Assembly: GCA_905182985.1 (NCBI GenBank)
Contig: CAJJDN010000062.1
Span: 290,770 to 354,769 of the forward strand
DNA length: 64,000 nt
DNA from: Paramecium sonneborni
Lineage: Eukaryota > Ciliophora > Oligohymenophorea > Peniculida > Parameciidae
Direction: 5' to 3'
The notes under the pieces: generated by a model
Told to the model about the DNA's origin: nothing
What the model saw: the letters and a program-made list of their open reading frames with translations, nothing else
Database searches by the model: none
Shown here: in pieces, positions 52,078 through 64,000 of the stretch
Numbering within the stretch: position 1 is the stretch's first letter
Layout of the letters: the number at the start of each line of letters is the position of its first letter
Translations under genes and position numbers: made by a program

Positions 52078-53386
52078 ATGAATGATTAAACACCCATAAA
52101 GGAAGTCGATCTTAATAAATAATCATGGACAAGTCCTAAAGATAAGAGTGATCGTGTATAAATTTAATTTAATTTAGTTCATTCCTCGTAATGTATAATC
52201 AAATCTCTATCAGTTATTTATGAGTGAAGAAAATAGTTAAGGCACTCTTTACAACAATTTACTTCAGTCTTCTATTCTAGGCAAATCACCAGCAGTAAAT
52301 TAGAAACTATTCAATTATAAAACTGAAAATAAATAAAACGAAATGAATAAAATTATTAATAATGGCTTAAAATTTTCAGCAACTCCAACAAAAATAGAAC
52401 CTGAAAAGCCACCAAGAAAAATCAATAAACGCCCTTATAAAATTTTAGAGGCTGAGAATTTACAAGATGATTTTTATCTAAACCTTTTAGATTGGTCACC
52501 ATTTAATGCTTTAGCAGTAGGATTAGAGAATTCGGTATTAATTTGGTCAGGTCATACTTCAAAGGTTTCACGTTTATGTACACTTGAAGATCCAGATATG
52601 GTATGTAGTGTAGCTTGGTCATAACGTAATCAACATCTTTCAGTAGGAAATAGTATGGGAGAAGTTGAAGTATGGGATGTTGCTAAATAAAAAGTCATAA
52701 GAAAATGGAATGGACATTAAGGTAGAATTGGTTCTTTAGCATGGAATAATTATTTATTAGCCACTGGGAGTAGAGATCGTAATATTTTGGTTAGAGATGT
52801 TAGATGTCCAAATGAATCAATTTAAAAATATGTTGGACATAAATAAGAAATATGTGGATTAAAATGGTCATTTGATGAATAACTATTAGCATCTGGTGGT
52901 AATGACAATAAATTATTTATTTGGTCATTAAAAAATCAAGGAGAATTGACTCATTTTTCATAGCATTAAGCAGCCGTCAAAGCTATTGGATGGTCACCTC
53001 ATTAACATAATATTGTTGCATCTGGTGGAGGTACTGCTGATAGATGCATAAGATTCTTCAATACTTAAACTATAGAGTAAGTTGATTGCATTGACACTGG
53101 ATCTTAAGTGTGCAATTTAATGTTCTCTAAAAATTCTAATGAATTAGTTTCAACTCATGGATATTCTTTAAATTAAATTATTGTTTGGAATTATAATAAT
53201 ATGTCCAAAGTTGCTACTTTAACTGGTCATACCTAAAGAGTTCTATATTTGAGTGGTTCACCATGTGGTTAAAACATAGTAACAGGAGCTGGAGATGAGA
53301 CTCTTAGATTTTGGAATGTATTTCCTCAATCTGCTTCTAAAAATAGTCATGGTATCACTAGAGCAGAAACCATCGATTTACGTTGA
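52078..53386 (+). CDS. Cdc20/Cdh1 (Fizzy-related) APC/C activator
   Basis: This protein activates the anaphase-promoting complex and picks its substrates. A small first exon (MNDQTPIKEVDLNKQSW) is joined by a 22-nt intron ending TAG to the C-box: SDRFIPRNVQSNLYQLF. After NNLLQSSILG and a linker come RPYKILEAENLQDDFYLNLLDWS and seven WD40 repeats with the family signatures VCSVAWS, GHQGRIGSLAW, GHKQEICGLKW, QAAVKAIGWSPHQ and GHTQRVLYLSGSP. The C-terminus ends in Leu-Arg, close to the Ile-Arg tail that binds the APC/C. C-box and NNLL order suit Cdh1 better than Cdc20. Length 424 residues. Without the first exon the C-box would be missed. Confidence 0.92.
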
Positions 53387-53436
53387 AAAAAATATTCTTA
53401 TATTACTTTTTTAAGTTATTAAATCTTTATATTATA

Positions 53437-56400
53437 ATGTCCGTCAAAGTGGCAGTCAGAGTAAGGCCTTACAATTCTCGTGAACTTGAATTGAATTGTT
53501 CATTATGTGTGGCTATGAATGGTCCAACAACAATATTGTTAGGTAAGTAATATAAGTTAAACAAAAGATCTCGAGGATGCTAAGAAAAATAGAGATTTTG
53601 CTTTTGATTATTCTTTTTGGTCACATGATTCATTTGAGAATGATGAAAACGGTTACAGTAGAGCAATTCCAGGTAGCAAATATGCAGATTAGCAAATGGT
53701 ATTCGACACAGTTGGTTAAGAAATTTTAAATAATGCTTGGTAAGGTTATCATTGTTGCTTATTTGCCTATGGTTAAACAGGAGTAAGAATGAATAATAAT
53801 AATTAAGGCTGGTAAATCATATTCAATGGTTGGATATGGAGCGAATAAAGGTATCGTACCAATATCATGTGAAGAGATTTTTAAGCGAATAAAAAAGAAC
53901 CCAGATTCTCAATTAAGTATATTGATAGATGATATAATGATTAGCTTATGAAGTATAAGTGAGTATGCTTGAAATATACAATGAAAAGGTATAAGATCTA
54001 CTTGTACCTGTTCCTAAGAGACCAACAGGAGGTTTAAAAGTTAGAGAACATAAAGTATATGGAGTGTATGTAGAAGGATTAACAAAATATCCAGTTGATT
54101 CATATGAAGCAATAGAGGCAAAGATGGATGAGGGAAGTAAGCATAGAACAGTTGCAGCAACTTAAATGAATGCATCGTAGATTATTCTATATTATTGATT
54201 AGTTCTTCAAGAGCACATACAATTATTTAGATAGAGTTTAAGGAGATAAAGAATGTAGATGGAAGAAAATCAGAGAAGTTATCAGTTATTAATTTGGTTG
54301 ATCTTGCAGGTTCAGAGAAAGTAGGAAAGACAGGAGCATAAGGTGATCGTTTAAAGGAAGGTAAGGTTTAATAATATTGTTAATTATAGCTGGTAATATA
54401 AATAAATCATTGTCTGTGTTGGGATAGGTTATAGCAGCATTGGCAGATAAGGCAATGGGTAAAGGAAAGAATGCAGTAGTTCCATATAGAGATTCATAGT
54501 TAACTAGAATATTATAAAATGCTTTAGGAGGTAATTCAAAGACATTGATGATTTGTGCTGTTAGTCCTGCTACTGATAATTATGAAGAAACTTTGAGTAC
54601 ATTAAGATATGCAGATTAAGCAAAAAAGATTAAGAATTGCGCTGTTGTTAATGAAAGTGATGTCGATAAGAAATTAAGGGAATAATAAGAGGAAATTCAC
54701 TCTTTGAAATAATAATTAATGATGTTGTAATAACAATTAAAAGGTGGAGTCATTAATCCTGAAATGTTAAAATAATTGTCTTAGATTTAAGATGATATTG
54801 AAACTAATGAGACTATCATGTAAGAGAATTAAGAGTCATTTCAATCTAAATTAGAAAAGTAAAAATAGAAAGATGAAGAAGAAGATGATGAAGATTTATA
54901 AAATGAAGGAATTAAGGAACATCCACATTTGGTTAATTTAAATGAAGATCCATTATTAAATAGAAAGATATTGAAATCTTTAAATTAAGAGGAAACACAT
55001 GTAGGAAGACCTAATGGAAATCCAACTCCATAAATTGTTGTTAATGCAATGTGTGTTTAACCTAATCATGCTGTTATAACAAATAAAGATGGAGTTGTTT
55101 AAATAAAACCATTTACAAAAGAATGCGGTGATTTTATTTTTGTTAATGGTTCACCAATTACAGGTCCTACTTTATTACATCATAATGATAGAATTATCTT
55201 TGGAACTACAACTACATTTTTAGTTTAAATTCCAGGATCTGAATAAATAGAATAAGGACCTGAAATTGATTGGGAATTAGCATAACAGGAAATGCAAAAA
55301 AAGGAAGAAGAAAAAAGATAAGAACTATAAAAATAAGCAGAGAAATAAGTACATGAAGAAATGCAAAGAAAAAAATAAGAATTAGAAGAATAGAGAAAAG
55401 AAGAATAAAGATTATATGAAGAATAGATGAAAAAATAATAAGAGGATTTTGATAGGAAAATGAAGGCTTTAGAAGAATAAAATAAAGATATGTTGAATAG
55501 AGCATTAATGGCTGAGGAGGAAAGAAAATTAATAGAAGAAAGAAAGAAATTAGAAGAAGAAACATTACAAAAATAATTGTAAAGAGAAAAAGCTAGAAAA
55601 TAATATGAAGATGAAGAAACTATGAAGAAATATAGAATTAAAGAAAAGAATTTTATAGAGAATAAATTATAAAAGTATTTACCAAAGGTATTGGAAGTCA
55701 ATTTGATTGCAAAAGAACTTAAACGAAATGTTACTTTAGAAGCTAGATTAAAATATGTATATGCTGATGATTAAGAATACTCTTAATTTACAGAGGAGAA
55801 TGCATAGAAAGGATAAATTCAAATCTAGGTTAATAATAAAGAAGAAGGATAAATTTATTATTGGGATTTACATAAATTTTCTAATAGATACTATATAATA
55901 AAAGATTTATTAGAAAGGTATTTCGAATCTAATCAATTATTATCATTACCAAAAGATTAAGATCCTTTTTGGGATCCTCCTGAAGCAAGAGTTATTGGTT
56001 CTGGATTTCTTAAATTATAAGCTTTAGCTTATTTGATGGATAATCCTTGTGATTTGACTCTAGTAGGAGAACATTTCTAATGTGGAACTCTAAAAGTTAA
56101 TTTGATTCCTACAGATGAAACAGGACAAAGAAATTTATCAGAAGATATTGAAGATGGCATTGAACCACCTGTTGAAGATCCATCTGAATTAGTTGGTAGA
56201 AGATTTGATTTTAGAGTTTCAATTGAAAGTGCAAGATTGCCAGAAAATCTATGCAAAGATACTTATGTTGAATATTCAATACAAGTTGAAGAAAAAAAGA
56301 AAGAATTATATAAAACTAAAACTGTATTGATTCTATCTTATACTTTTAGTTAGCTGGAGCTCATCCAAATCCTATTTATAATTATGATTAATAACATACA

Positions 56401-57038
56401 TTTGATTAATTAACTGAAGTCTAATTGAACTATTTAATTAATGGAACAGTAATTATTTTATATATAAATTAAGATATGTTTTAAAGTTTATGGATATGAT
56501 GAAAATAAGAGTAAAGATTTGAAAAAAAGAGAAATTCCAGTTGAAAATTTAATTCCTTAATAATAGACTACTTAATAATCAAATTAACCTTCTATTTCAT
56601 AATAACCACAACCCAGTTAATAAATTGAACAAGTCAAAAAATAAGAAGAGCATATTGATATTCTAACCAAAACAATTAATTAATCAAAAAATATTTAACA
56701 ATAACAATTATAATCATAACAATAATAATAACCTAATAAACCAGTTTAACAAATTCCTTAAGTGAAACAACCTATTGAAAGTATATAAATTGATTATTAT
56801 TATTTTAGAATTTACTCCTAACTAACCAACCCCATAAACCATTAATAGATAATCAATAAAAGAATTTGAAGATCATACTTCAGAACAATAGCAAATGAAG
56901 GCTAAATTACAATAATAATAAATGAATGCTCAAAAACCAAGAAGTTCATCTTAAGATAGAACACCTGCCATGATGTCTAAAGGAAAACCTGATCCAAAGA
57001 AAGGCTCTAAAAAAGATGATGGATGCAATATATTCTGA
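53437..57038 (+). CDS. Kinesin-3 family motor with FHA domain and C-terminal CaaX box
   Basis: The motor domain opens [17 protein letters not shown]. The P-loop FAYGQTGAGKS is split by an intron (53785-53808); switch I reads [10 protein letters not shown] and switch [10 protein letters not shown]. Neck coiled coils follow, then an FHA domain ([32 protein letters not shown]), a charged coiled coil (about 55265-55690), a KIF1B-like region ([41 protein letters not shown]) and a Gln-rich tail. The last residues are [13 protein letters not shown], a CaaX-like end. At least eight introns of about 25 nt are visible, the first at 53543-53567. KIF1/Unc104 relatives move vesicles along microtubules. 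About 1,125 residues. Confidence 0.92.
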
Positions 57039-57050
57039 TAAAACATAAAA

Positions 57051-57452
57051 TCAATATTATTAGTCAGCTTGTCCTACATAATTATCATAATCGAATATTC
57101 CTTCTGCTTATACTCCATCAGGAGATACATATAATCCTTTTCCATTCATTCTATTTTAATCCCAATTACCTAATCTTTTTTATAACTCAAATTATCTTCA
57201 TAATATGAATGATCATTCCATTGCCCACAATACATATTCATACAAATATTGTATTTCTATCATACCCAAACGCAAAATAGAATATTCCATATCCCTTCCT
57301 CACTTCATTTTCTATTTCTCCTTCATACCTTCCACCATCAGGAAAATTTTAAACTTTTACTTCAATTCTTTTCTTTCCCTTTTTGGATCAATCAAGGAAG
57401 ACTTAAACTATTCTATTAATTGATTATTTTCATTGATTAATTACGATCTCAT
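57051..57452 (-). CDS. Small MORN-repeat protein
   Basis: The start MRSQLINENNQLIEQFKSSLID leads into MORN repeats: NFPDGGRYEGEIENEVRKGYGIFYF, then YCGQWNDHS, and MNGKGLYVSPDGVQAEGIFDYDNYVGQ at the end. MORN repeats bind membrane lipids or scaffold proteins and are common at ciliate cortex and cilia. The join between the first and second repeat (57210-57260) is not certain; frames change and an intron is likely. About 115 residues. The stop lies 12 bp from the stop of the kinesin gene. Confidence 0.65.
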
Positions 57453-57696
57453 CAATCATCATGATTTTTATCAGATTAAGGGTGCATTTTGAATTTTTAA
57501 TATATATATATATAATTGTAATTTTATTTGATTGTTCTTAGTTTTTATTCTATTATCATAAAACAGAATATTTAATATTCTATCTCTTTTTTAAATAAAA
57601 GAAAACATTAGAAAATAAATAATAAAAATATTATTCTATTAAGTCATTTAACTACTCGAATTATTTTTTTAGTAGATAAATGAGATATCCATCAAC

Positions 57697-59466
57697 TCAA
57701 AATCCTTCCTCTCCTAATTTTTGATTTAAAAAATTAGCATAAATTAGTTTTGAATCATATTCATAATCTTTAAGAATGTTTTTCAACTCTGTTAGAAAAC
57801 TACTATATTTTACCTCTTTTATCTATTTTCCTAAGAAAATATTTTTATTATAAAAATCTAGACTTATATAAAAGTAGATTTAATGGATGTCCATGATTTT
57901 TAAAATGTCCCATAGAATAGGTCCGGGATTTCCCTTTAAATAAATTTAAAAAAAATTTACAGAAACTAAAGCTGTGTAAAATGTCAATTTTCTGGTATCA
58001 TCTACATAAACATTCGTAGGCATTTTTTCTTTTTGTATTGAATTAACAAAATATGCAATATCATCAGCAGTGTCAAGTCCAAATAGTATTTCTGGAACTT
58101 ATGTTTTTACCAAATAACAATTCTTATCCTCTAACATTTCAATTTTATATGTAATTGTAAATTTCTTAAGATCCTTATCAACCAGTGCTCCTGATTAAGA
58201 TATAGACATGTATATTAGATTTTAAGGATTAATCCAAGAACTCCATTTAACATCAAACATTTAAGAAGTAACTTGATCTTGATTTTATGAAATTTGTTGC
58301 TTGTTTTATAAAGATTAGTCTTATTATTTATTCTAATCTATTAAATCTAATTCATGTTTAGTATTTATTTATTTCCAATTTCTTCTTATTAGAATTTAAG
58401 TATTGTCTTTTTCTTTAAATAAGGTCTTGATAAATGGTGTTTTAATATCATAACTAGTACCTTGAATTGGTTTGGTTTTAAATTATTTAAAAAAATTTAT
58501 AACGTTGGAAGTTAATGTAATATCTTTAAAATCATCAGGTTTCATATTTTAATTCAAAAAATTTTATTCGTTTTCATGGTATTTGTAAAGCGTTGCTTTT
58601 AAAATTTCATTTTTGTTTATTTAATATAAAAATTAGGATTGTTTTAAACCATATCTAATCATTTTCTTTTTAACTAAATCTTCAGAATAAATAAAATCAA
58701 CTCCTTAACAAGTTTCTGCAATTTGATAAGGATCTATTTTATCAATATCTTCAGAATAATTATATTTATCTTTGATTTTTTTATATAAATTGATATCTTC
58801 ATCTTATTACTTAATTAAATCAAAGAATTCTTTAATGAATCTAAGAAAAAAAATAAAAGTCTATATATTTATATATTCTTACTAAATTTTAGTAAATTTT
58901 AATTCTGAACTCATCAAACAATCTTATTTTATATTCATTTTGTTTATTTATTTGTTAAGCAATATGCATAAAACTGGGAATAAATAAATAAAAATCACCC
59001 TCACATTCTTTATACAGAAGATTTTCATAATTTGGATCAAAAAATAAACTTATGTAATATTTATATTTATATACCCAAAATTTGCGCTCCAATGAAACAT
59101 CTCAATCAAAGCTTAAAATACTGATTTGATTGCAACAACATCTAATCTTTATTTCTCCTGTATATCTTTTGGAAGGGGTAAAGCTCTTTTAAATTATTAT
59201 TAGCCATAAATAACTGGATATTTATGGTTATTATTTCCCTCATAAAAGTATGATACGAGCAGCTGATTGGGATATAAAATTATTTGATTAATCTAAGCTA
59301 TTCTAAAATGTTAATTTATAGGAAATCTAAACTAATATAATTTTTTACTTTAAACTCATAATAGGCGACAATTTCTGGTAAGCCCTAAAAAATTCTTCCA
59401 ATTATCGTAAATCAGATTAATTAAATGTTTAAAACTTGAACGATTATTGACTGTCAAAATACTCAT
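57697..59466 (-). CDS. Large unknown protein, possible START-like lipid-binding fold
   Basis: The C-terminal 350 residues give a clear open frame: FIKEFFDLIKQQDEDINLYKKI, SQMFDVKWSSWINPQNLIYMSISQSGALVDKDLKKFTITYKIEM, VKTQVPEILFGLDTADDIAYFV, TFYTALVSVNFF and NFLNQKLGEEGF-TGA. The alternating strands and the central Trp-rich block suggest a START-like fold, but no signature proves it. Upstream, exons with KFWVYKYKYYISLFFDPNYENLL and YYEFKVKNYISLDF belong to the same strand and are joined by a 22-nt intron near 58861-58882. I take the first exon from MSILTVNNRSSF at 59466. Joins upstream of 59110 are uncertain. Confidence 0.5.
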
Positions 59467-59538
59467 ATGGAAGTGATGACATTTAAATAGAGAGCTGATT
59501 CTGATAGAAAAAAATTAAAATTAAAATAATAATTAAAA

Positions 59539-62500
59539 TCATATTATAATTTTCTAATATTTTTCCTCTAAGTATTCGTATCTCCTTAATTCTTTTTCTA
59601 CCCAATAAGGGCAATCTGGTATAGACACATCTAAAATATACTTGATTAGAAGTAATATATGTTCAATTGCAGCTAGAAAAAAAGCACTATAAAGTGCATC
59701 TTAATTTCCTATAATTCCTTTGAATTACTCTTTATTAACAGTTCCAATTACAATACAATTCATGAAAGTTGCACAATAATTTAAGATTTCAAATATTTAT
59801 AACCAAATTCCTATAGAATCAGCAGCTTAGGCTCTTTCTCTTTTTAAAATGTGTTAGTAATTGTATATTGATGATCTTAGATTGATATAGCAATTAATCA
59901 TAAAGAATAAAGGAGCTGCAGGAAAAGTTGGAGCAAACATTGTAGTATATCCAAATTATATTGCAATACTTGTGTATTCATCATATAATATTTTTTAAGG
60001 GCCTTTGATTCTACTGATTTCTAATTCTTATAAGAAAAGTAATTATTAATCATATGTTAATTTTTCTGATGAAAATATTTAATTACAGATTTTAGGTACA
60101 CTTTATTTTTCTTAAATTCTTTTTGTAAATAGCAATTTGAATTAAGAAAATAATTTGGATAATGAACGTTTTTCCAATTTAAAAATGGCAAAAGGTAACA
60201 AATTACTTTTTACATTAGAAATGACTCCTCTTGTAATAATAATACTAGCTACGGATACACTTAATGAATTTGCATCACTTTCAAAAATTGCTACATAAAC
60301 AACTGAAACATAGGAAATTAGAAATTCAAACAAAAACACTTTTAAAATATAAGAATATTCTTATTCTGTTTCATACATATGATTCTCCCAAGTTACTAAA
60401 GATTTACACAATCTTTTATATAAATCACAAAAAACTGTCATAGATACTCCATTCAATGAATTTATTACAATAGGCATAATTGAATCATTTTAATATTCTT
60501 TTAACCAAAGATTAAAAGCATAAAAACTTAATACAATAATAGCAATTCCTATAAAAATAACAGGTCCTTCTGCTATTAATCTTCTTTTAAAAGTAGTAAA
60601 ATAATCATAGATTTATATTTTATGGTTTGCTTCATTAATAATATATTATCCAGTGTACATAACTCTTTATGGTTCAGTTTGTTTGAATTTATGCATATCC
60701 CAACAGAATTTCAATTCTGATTCTCTATTTTTCCATTTCTCCATAAACAATGTTGACCAAAGAGTCATAAGTAATGCATAGAATGGAACAATAGATGAAC
60801 TTATATATTTTAAATTTTTACTTTACTTATTGAATTATAATAATATAAATTCCTAAGGCTGCTCCAAAAAGAGATGGAATTATTAACCATCCTATAATTT
60901 GAACATTTAAAGCTATATACCATGCAATTACTGGACCAAAATAAGAGGATATTGCATGTAATGGTCTCAAAGCAATTTATTATGTTTCATATCTTAATGA
61001 ATCACGAATACAATTATTTTATTACTCATCCCAAAATTAAGTAATCTTTTCACATTTTTATTTATCTTCTAAAGGAAAATGAGAAATTATCAATTATTCT
61101 AAAACAAATTTATCAACATCAAATTCATCATTTAAAGTTTTCAAAATTAACATTTATACTTATAAATCTTTTGGGAATTCAAAAAATCTACTCTTTTAAT
61201 AATTGAATTAACAAATGTACTATTTTAATCTTTTTAAATTTTACTTTTGTTTGAAAATTATAACAAGATATCTCATAAAGATCAGCCAATCTGTATATAG
61301 AATCTGGAGGCAGTTTCAAAACATAATAATGATATAATGGTTTAACCTTTTAATCTTAAAAATTCTAATTATATGATTCTAATTAATCTAGATTAGGAGA
61401 ATGAAATATTAAAAATTCAAAACTCCAACCTCTTTCCTTAAATGTTTATCTTATATTTTATAACTGTAAATAAACAATATCTTAATCCACACTTTATGTT
61501 CCTTTTGTTTAAATTACATATTAATATCCTAATTCTGTCAAACTTTTAATTTCTTACTTAACTTATATATTCTCCTAATAAAATTCCATAAATTTTGAAT
61601 TAAAAGTCAATTCAAATGGTTTTAAACATCTGCTATTAACAGCATCTACTGATATTCCATGTGAGATTAATGTTTTCATACAATGATATTTCTCTTATTC
61701 AATAGCTAAATGAAGAGCATTTGATGGATTTAAATCAGTAAGAATATTTATACATTCTTTCTTTAGCTAATAGATCACAATTCATTACTTTATTAAATTA
61801 TAGATTATTTTTATCTTTCTTTCCTTTTTTATTCATCGATTCTGAACTATCATAATATTCATAATCATTTTCTAGAATTGTTTTTAATAATTTTGGTTTT
61901 CCTTTGTAAGCTGCTATATGCAAACAGTTGAATCCTTAATAGACATTTAAAAAAGGATTACATTTTCTTGTTAGGAAATAGATAAAGAAATCTTATATAC
62001 CCTATCTTGCAGACCAATATTATAATCTACATTCATATTATTAATGAATAGTAAGTTAAGTTTTGTTATCAAAAATAATAAACTTTTCTTTCTATTCTTT
62101 TTCTAAATCATTATTTTTGAATATTAGTGTAGTTTTCTATTTATTACCTTTATGATGTTTTCGTTTTTATATTGATGTTTCAAAATTAGGCTCGACTTAA
62201 GTAGGTTGATTATTATTAGAATTATATTGTTAAATTTGAAGTAATTCATCTTAATTTGTTTCTGTAATTATTTTACTAATATTTGTATTTTTTGAATTAA
62301 ATACTTTAACATCAGGAATCTTTTCTTCTTCTGGTTCCTTCATTTCAATACGAGAATCATCATATAATGGAATATCTGCAATCTCATCTAAAAACTTTTA
62401 TTATACTCTTTAAGATCCTGTTTTTTGTTAGAATTTTAATGCTTATTAAGTATGAGGAGTTTTTTAAGTACTTTTAGCATTTGTATATTTAGAGAGAAAT

Positions 62501-63318
62501 GAATTTGAAGCATAACTTCTATTGATATTTGAAATATTCAAACAAGGTATTTCATATCTAGATGGTTCGGATTCAGGTGATGATTCTTCTTCTTATTTTA
62601 AAGTTTATATTAATCGAATTTAGGATGTAAATGTTGTGGCTTTTCTTTATTTTCTTTTTTTAATCTTCCTCTTTAATTCTTATTTAGTTGTAACATATGC
62701 ATAGTTTATTACAACATTTTAAAAGATGTCCCCAACGTCTTTTCTGATTTATATTTAATAAAATTTACTTATAATATTCTGGTCGATTCTCTAAAAATAA
62801 ATAATCAATAGGAAAATTTCCTTATTGTTCAGTTTCAAATTGCAAATTGAAATTTTATGCAATTAAATAATCCACTAATTCTTTATTTCCATAATAACAA
62901 GCCCAATGCAGTGGATTAGGTTTATAAGCACATGGACGAGGTATTTATGCACCATTATCAATCAACATCCTTATTGTTTTTTCTTACTTTTCTGGATTGT
63001 AGTCTCCTGAATATCTAGTTTAATTAATTTGATCAAATACCCTTTAATGCTTGCTAATTCTAATGGAGTATATGAATGCATATCACCCTTATTCAAATCA
63101 ATCATCTATTTATAAACTTTACACCACCACTTTAACAATTTATATTAACCTAAATAAGCTGCCCAATGAACAACACTTCTTTACTCATCATCAACCATGT
63201 TAAAAAATTACAACAAATTTTTATGAGCAAACTTCAATTCTTCTTCAAAATGCTTTTTTAAAGTATTTATATCACCGTCCTTAACCCATTCTAATAACTG
63301 GGTTTAAGTTATTTGCAT
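59539..63318 (-). CDS. Anoctamin/TMEM16 with N-terminal ankyrin repeats
   Basis: Anoctamins are Ca2+-activated chloride channels or lipid scramblases with ten membrane helices. The N-terminal half (to about residue 620) has ankyrin repeats: SVVHWAAYLGQYKLLKWW, YTPLELASIKG, NPLHWACYYGNKELVDYLI, FNCLHIAAYKGKPKLLKTIL, NALHLAIEQEKYHCMKTLI. The C-terminal half matches anoctamins: LRPLHAISSYFGPVIAWY, FYALLMTLWSTLFMEKWKNRESEL, WDMHKFKQTEP, ISRIKGPQKIL, YTTMFAPTFPAAPLFFMINCYINLRS and IPDCPYWVEKELRR. Introns are tiny; one of 22 nt, ending AAG, joins GAALGIYIIII to SSIVPFYALL. About 1,210 residues. Start MQITQTQLLEWVKDGD. Confidence 0.88.
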
Positions 63319-63855
63319 TGATATTTTAAATATTGGAATAAATATATATAATTAACACAATTGCAAAACCCCATTTATCATTCATTTATGAATTATTAAA
63401 TAATTATTCTTAAATTCTTATAGTCGAAAATTATAATATTTCAGTAATTCCAGTGAATTCATTGAAATTCAATTTATAATTATTAATTAAAATTACTCTG
63501 ATTATCAAAAATAAATCAAAATCTTCTTATCCACTTAAAACTATTGCTAACAAATTATTTTAGTTTTAAATTCAGATAATTCTATTTAGTAAATTAACAC
63601 TTTTCAAAAATAAGATTATATTTATTAATCATAATCATTTTCTATTATAAAATCAATTCGAAAATATGAAATATTTAAATTTATTTTTGAAATCTTTTTC
63701 ATTAAATAATCAAAACAATCTATATATTCTAAACTCTGTTAAAATATGTTAATTGATGATAAAAAATTCAATATTCTTGAATATGTTTTAAAATAAAATA
63801 ATATGAACAATATACTTTAAACTTATAATCATAAATTTGAGTTTTATTTTATCTA
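63319..63855. other. Divergent intergenic region
   Basis: AT-rich DNA between the anoctamin start and the next plus-strand gene. No exon seen. Confidence 0.45.
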
Positions 63856-64000
63856 ATGAAGGATATCAAAAAGGGACAACGTAAAGTGTTTACATGCTTG
63901 AAAAATCTTTAAATCATATTGCTTAATGAAAAAAAAAGTTATAATTCAAGATAGGAGATCTCTGAAATAGATTTATTAGTAAAAGACTGATTAAGAGTTT
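63856..64000 (+). CDS. Partial gene leaving the window
   Basis: ATG at 63856 opens a frame MKDIKKGQRKVFTCLKNLQIILLNEKKSYN with Gln-coding TAA/TAG. A TGA at about 63988 lies right after a GTAAAAG, so it is probably inside an intron that continues beyond the window. No family can be recognised from these 45 residues. Confidence 0.4.

Noticed and set aside
55212..55701. Two long minus-strand open frames rich in Phe, Ser and Tyr
   Set aside because: These are the reverse complement of the Glu/Lys/Gln coiled coil of the kinesin; such repeats leave the other strand free of stops.
57488..57520. Short TATATA run after the MORN gene
   Set aside because: Simple AT repeats of this size are expected by chance in DNA of this composition.

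Overview
The window is nuclear DNA of a ciliate, almost certainly a Paramecium or close relative. It is very AT-rich. Long, family-matching proteins appear only when TAA and TAG are read as glutamine and TGA is the sole stop. Genes are broken by very small introns (about 19-38 nt, a few perhaps 49-54 nt) that begin GT and end TAG, AAG or CAG. Genes are densely packed on both strands, and several convergent pairs have stop codons only 12-35 bp apart. All coordinates below run from ATG to TGA and include introns. Small exons or exact splice points may be wrong where noted. I cannot run homology searches, so family names rest on motifs and order of domains.

Layout. 0.5-8 kb: two short unknown genes, the ciliary protein CFAP45, a Mei2-like RNA-binding protein, an unresolved MORN-like gene and a MYST acetyltransferase. 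8.6-16 kb: mostly unknown or coiled-coil proteins plus the complex I subunit NDUFS8. 16-21 kb: SRP19, an AGC kinase with ubiquitin-like, ankyrin and PH regions, and a large unknown protein. 21.5-27 kb: a divergent alpha-like tubulin, two membrane proteins and calcyphosin. A 1,195-bp block is present here twice around a single N, most likely an assembly artefact. 27.4-33 kb: a PTB-like splicing factor, an importin-beta family karyopherin and a probably myristoylated AGC kinase. 34-41 kb: the kinetochore protein Nuf2 and two neighbouring hybrid histidine kinases. 41.5-48 kb: a transmembrane RING-H2 protein, a CDPK-like pseudokinase, CFAP36, a ZIP metal transporter and a La-motif protein with a C-terminal DeCL (DUF3223) domain. 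48.5-57 kb: an ANTH-type protein, a CID protein, Cdh1/Cdc20 and a kinesin-3 with an FHA domain and a terminal CaaX box. 57-64 kb: a small MORN protein, a large unknown gene, an anoctamin with N-terminal ankyrin repeats, and the start of a gene that leaves the window.

The genes form no operon-like pathway. Cilia and cytoskeleton (CFAP45, CFAP36, tubulin, kinesin, MORN, calcyphosin), Ca2+/membrane signalling (CDPK-like, calcyphosin, anoctamin, histidine kinases) and cell division (Nuf2, Cdh1, tubulin) are well represented, as expected for a swimming ciliate.
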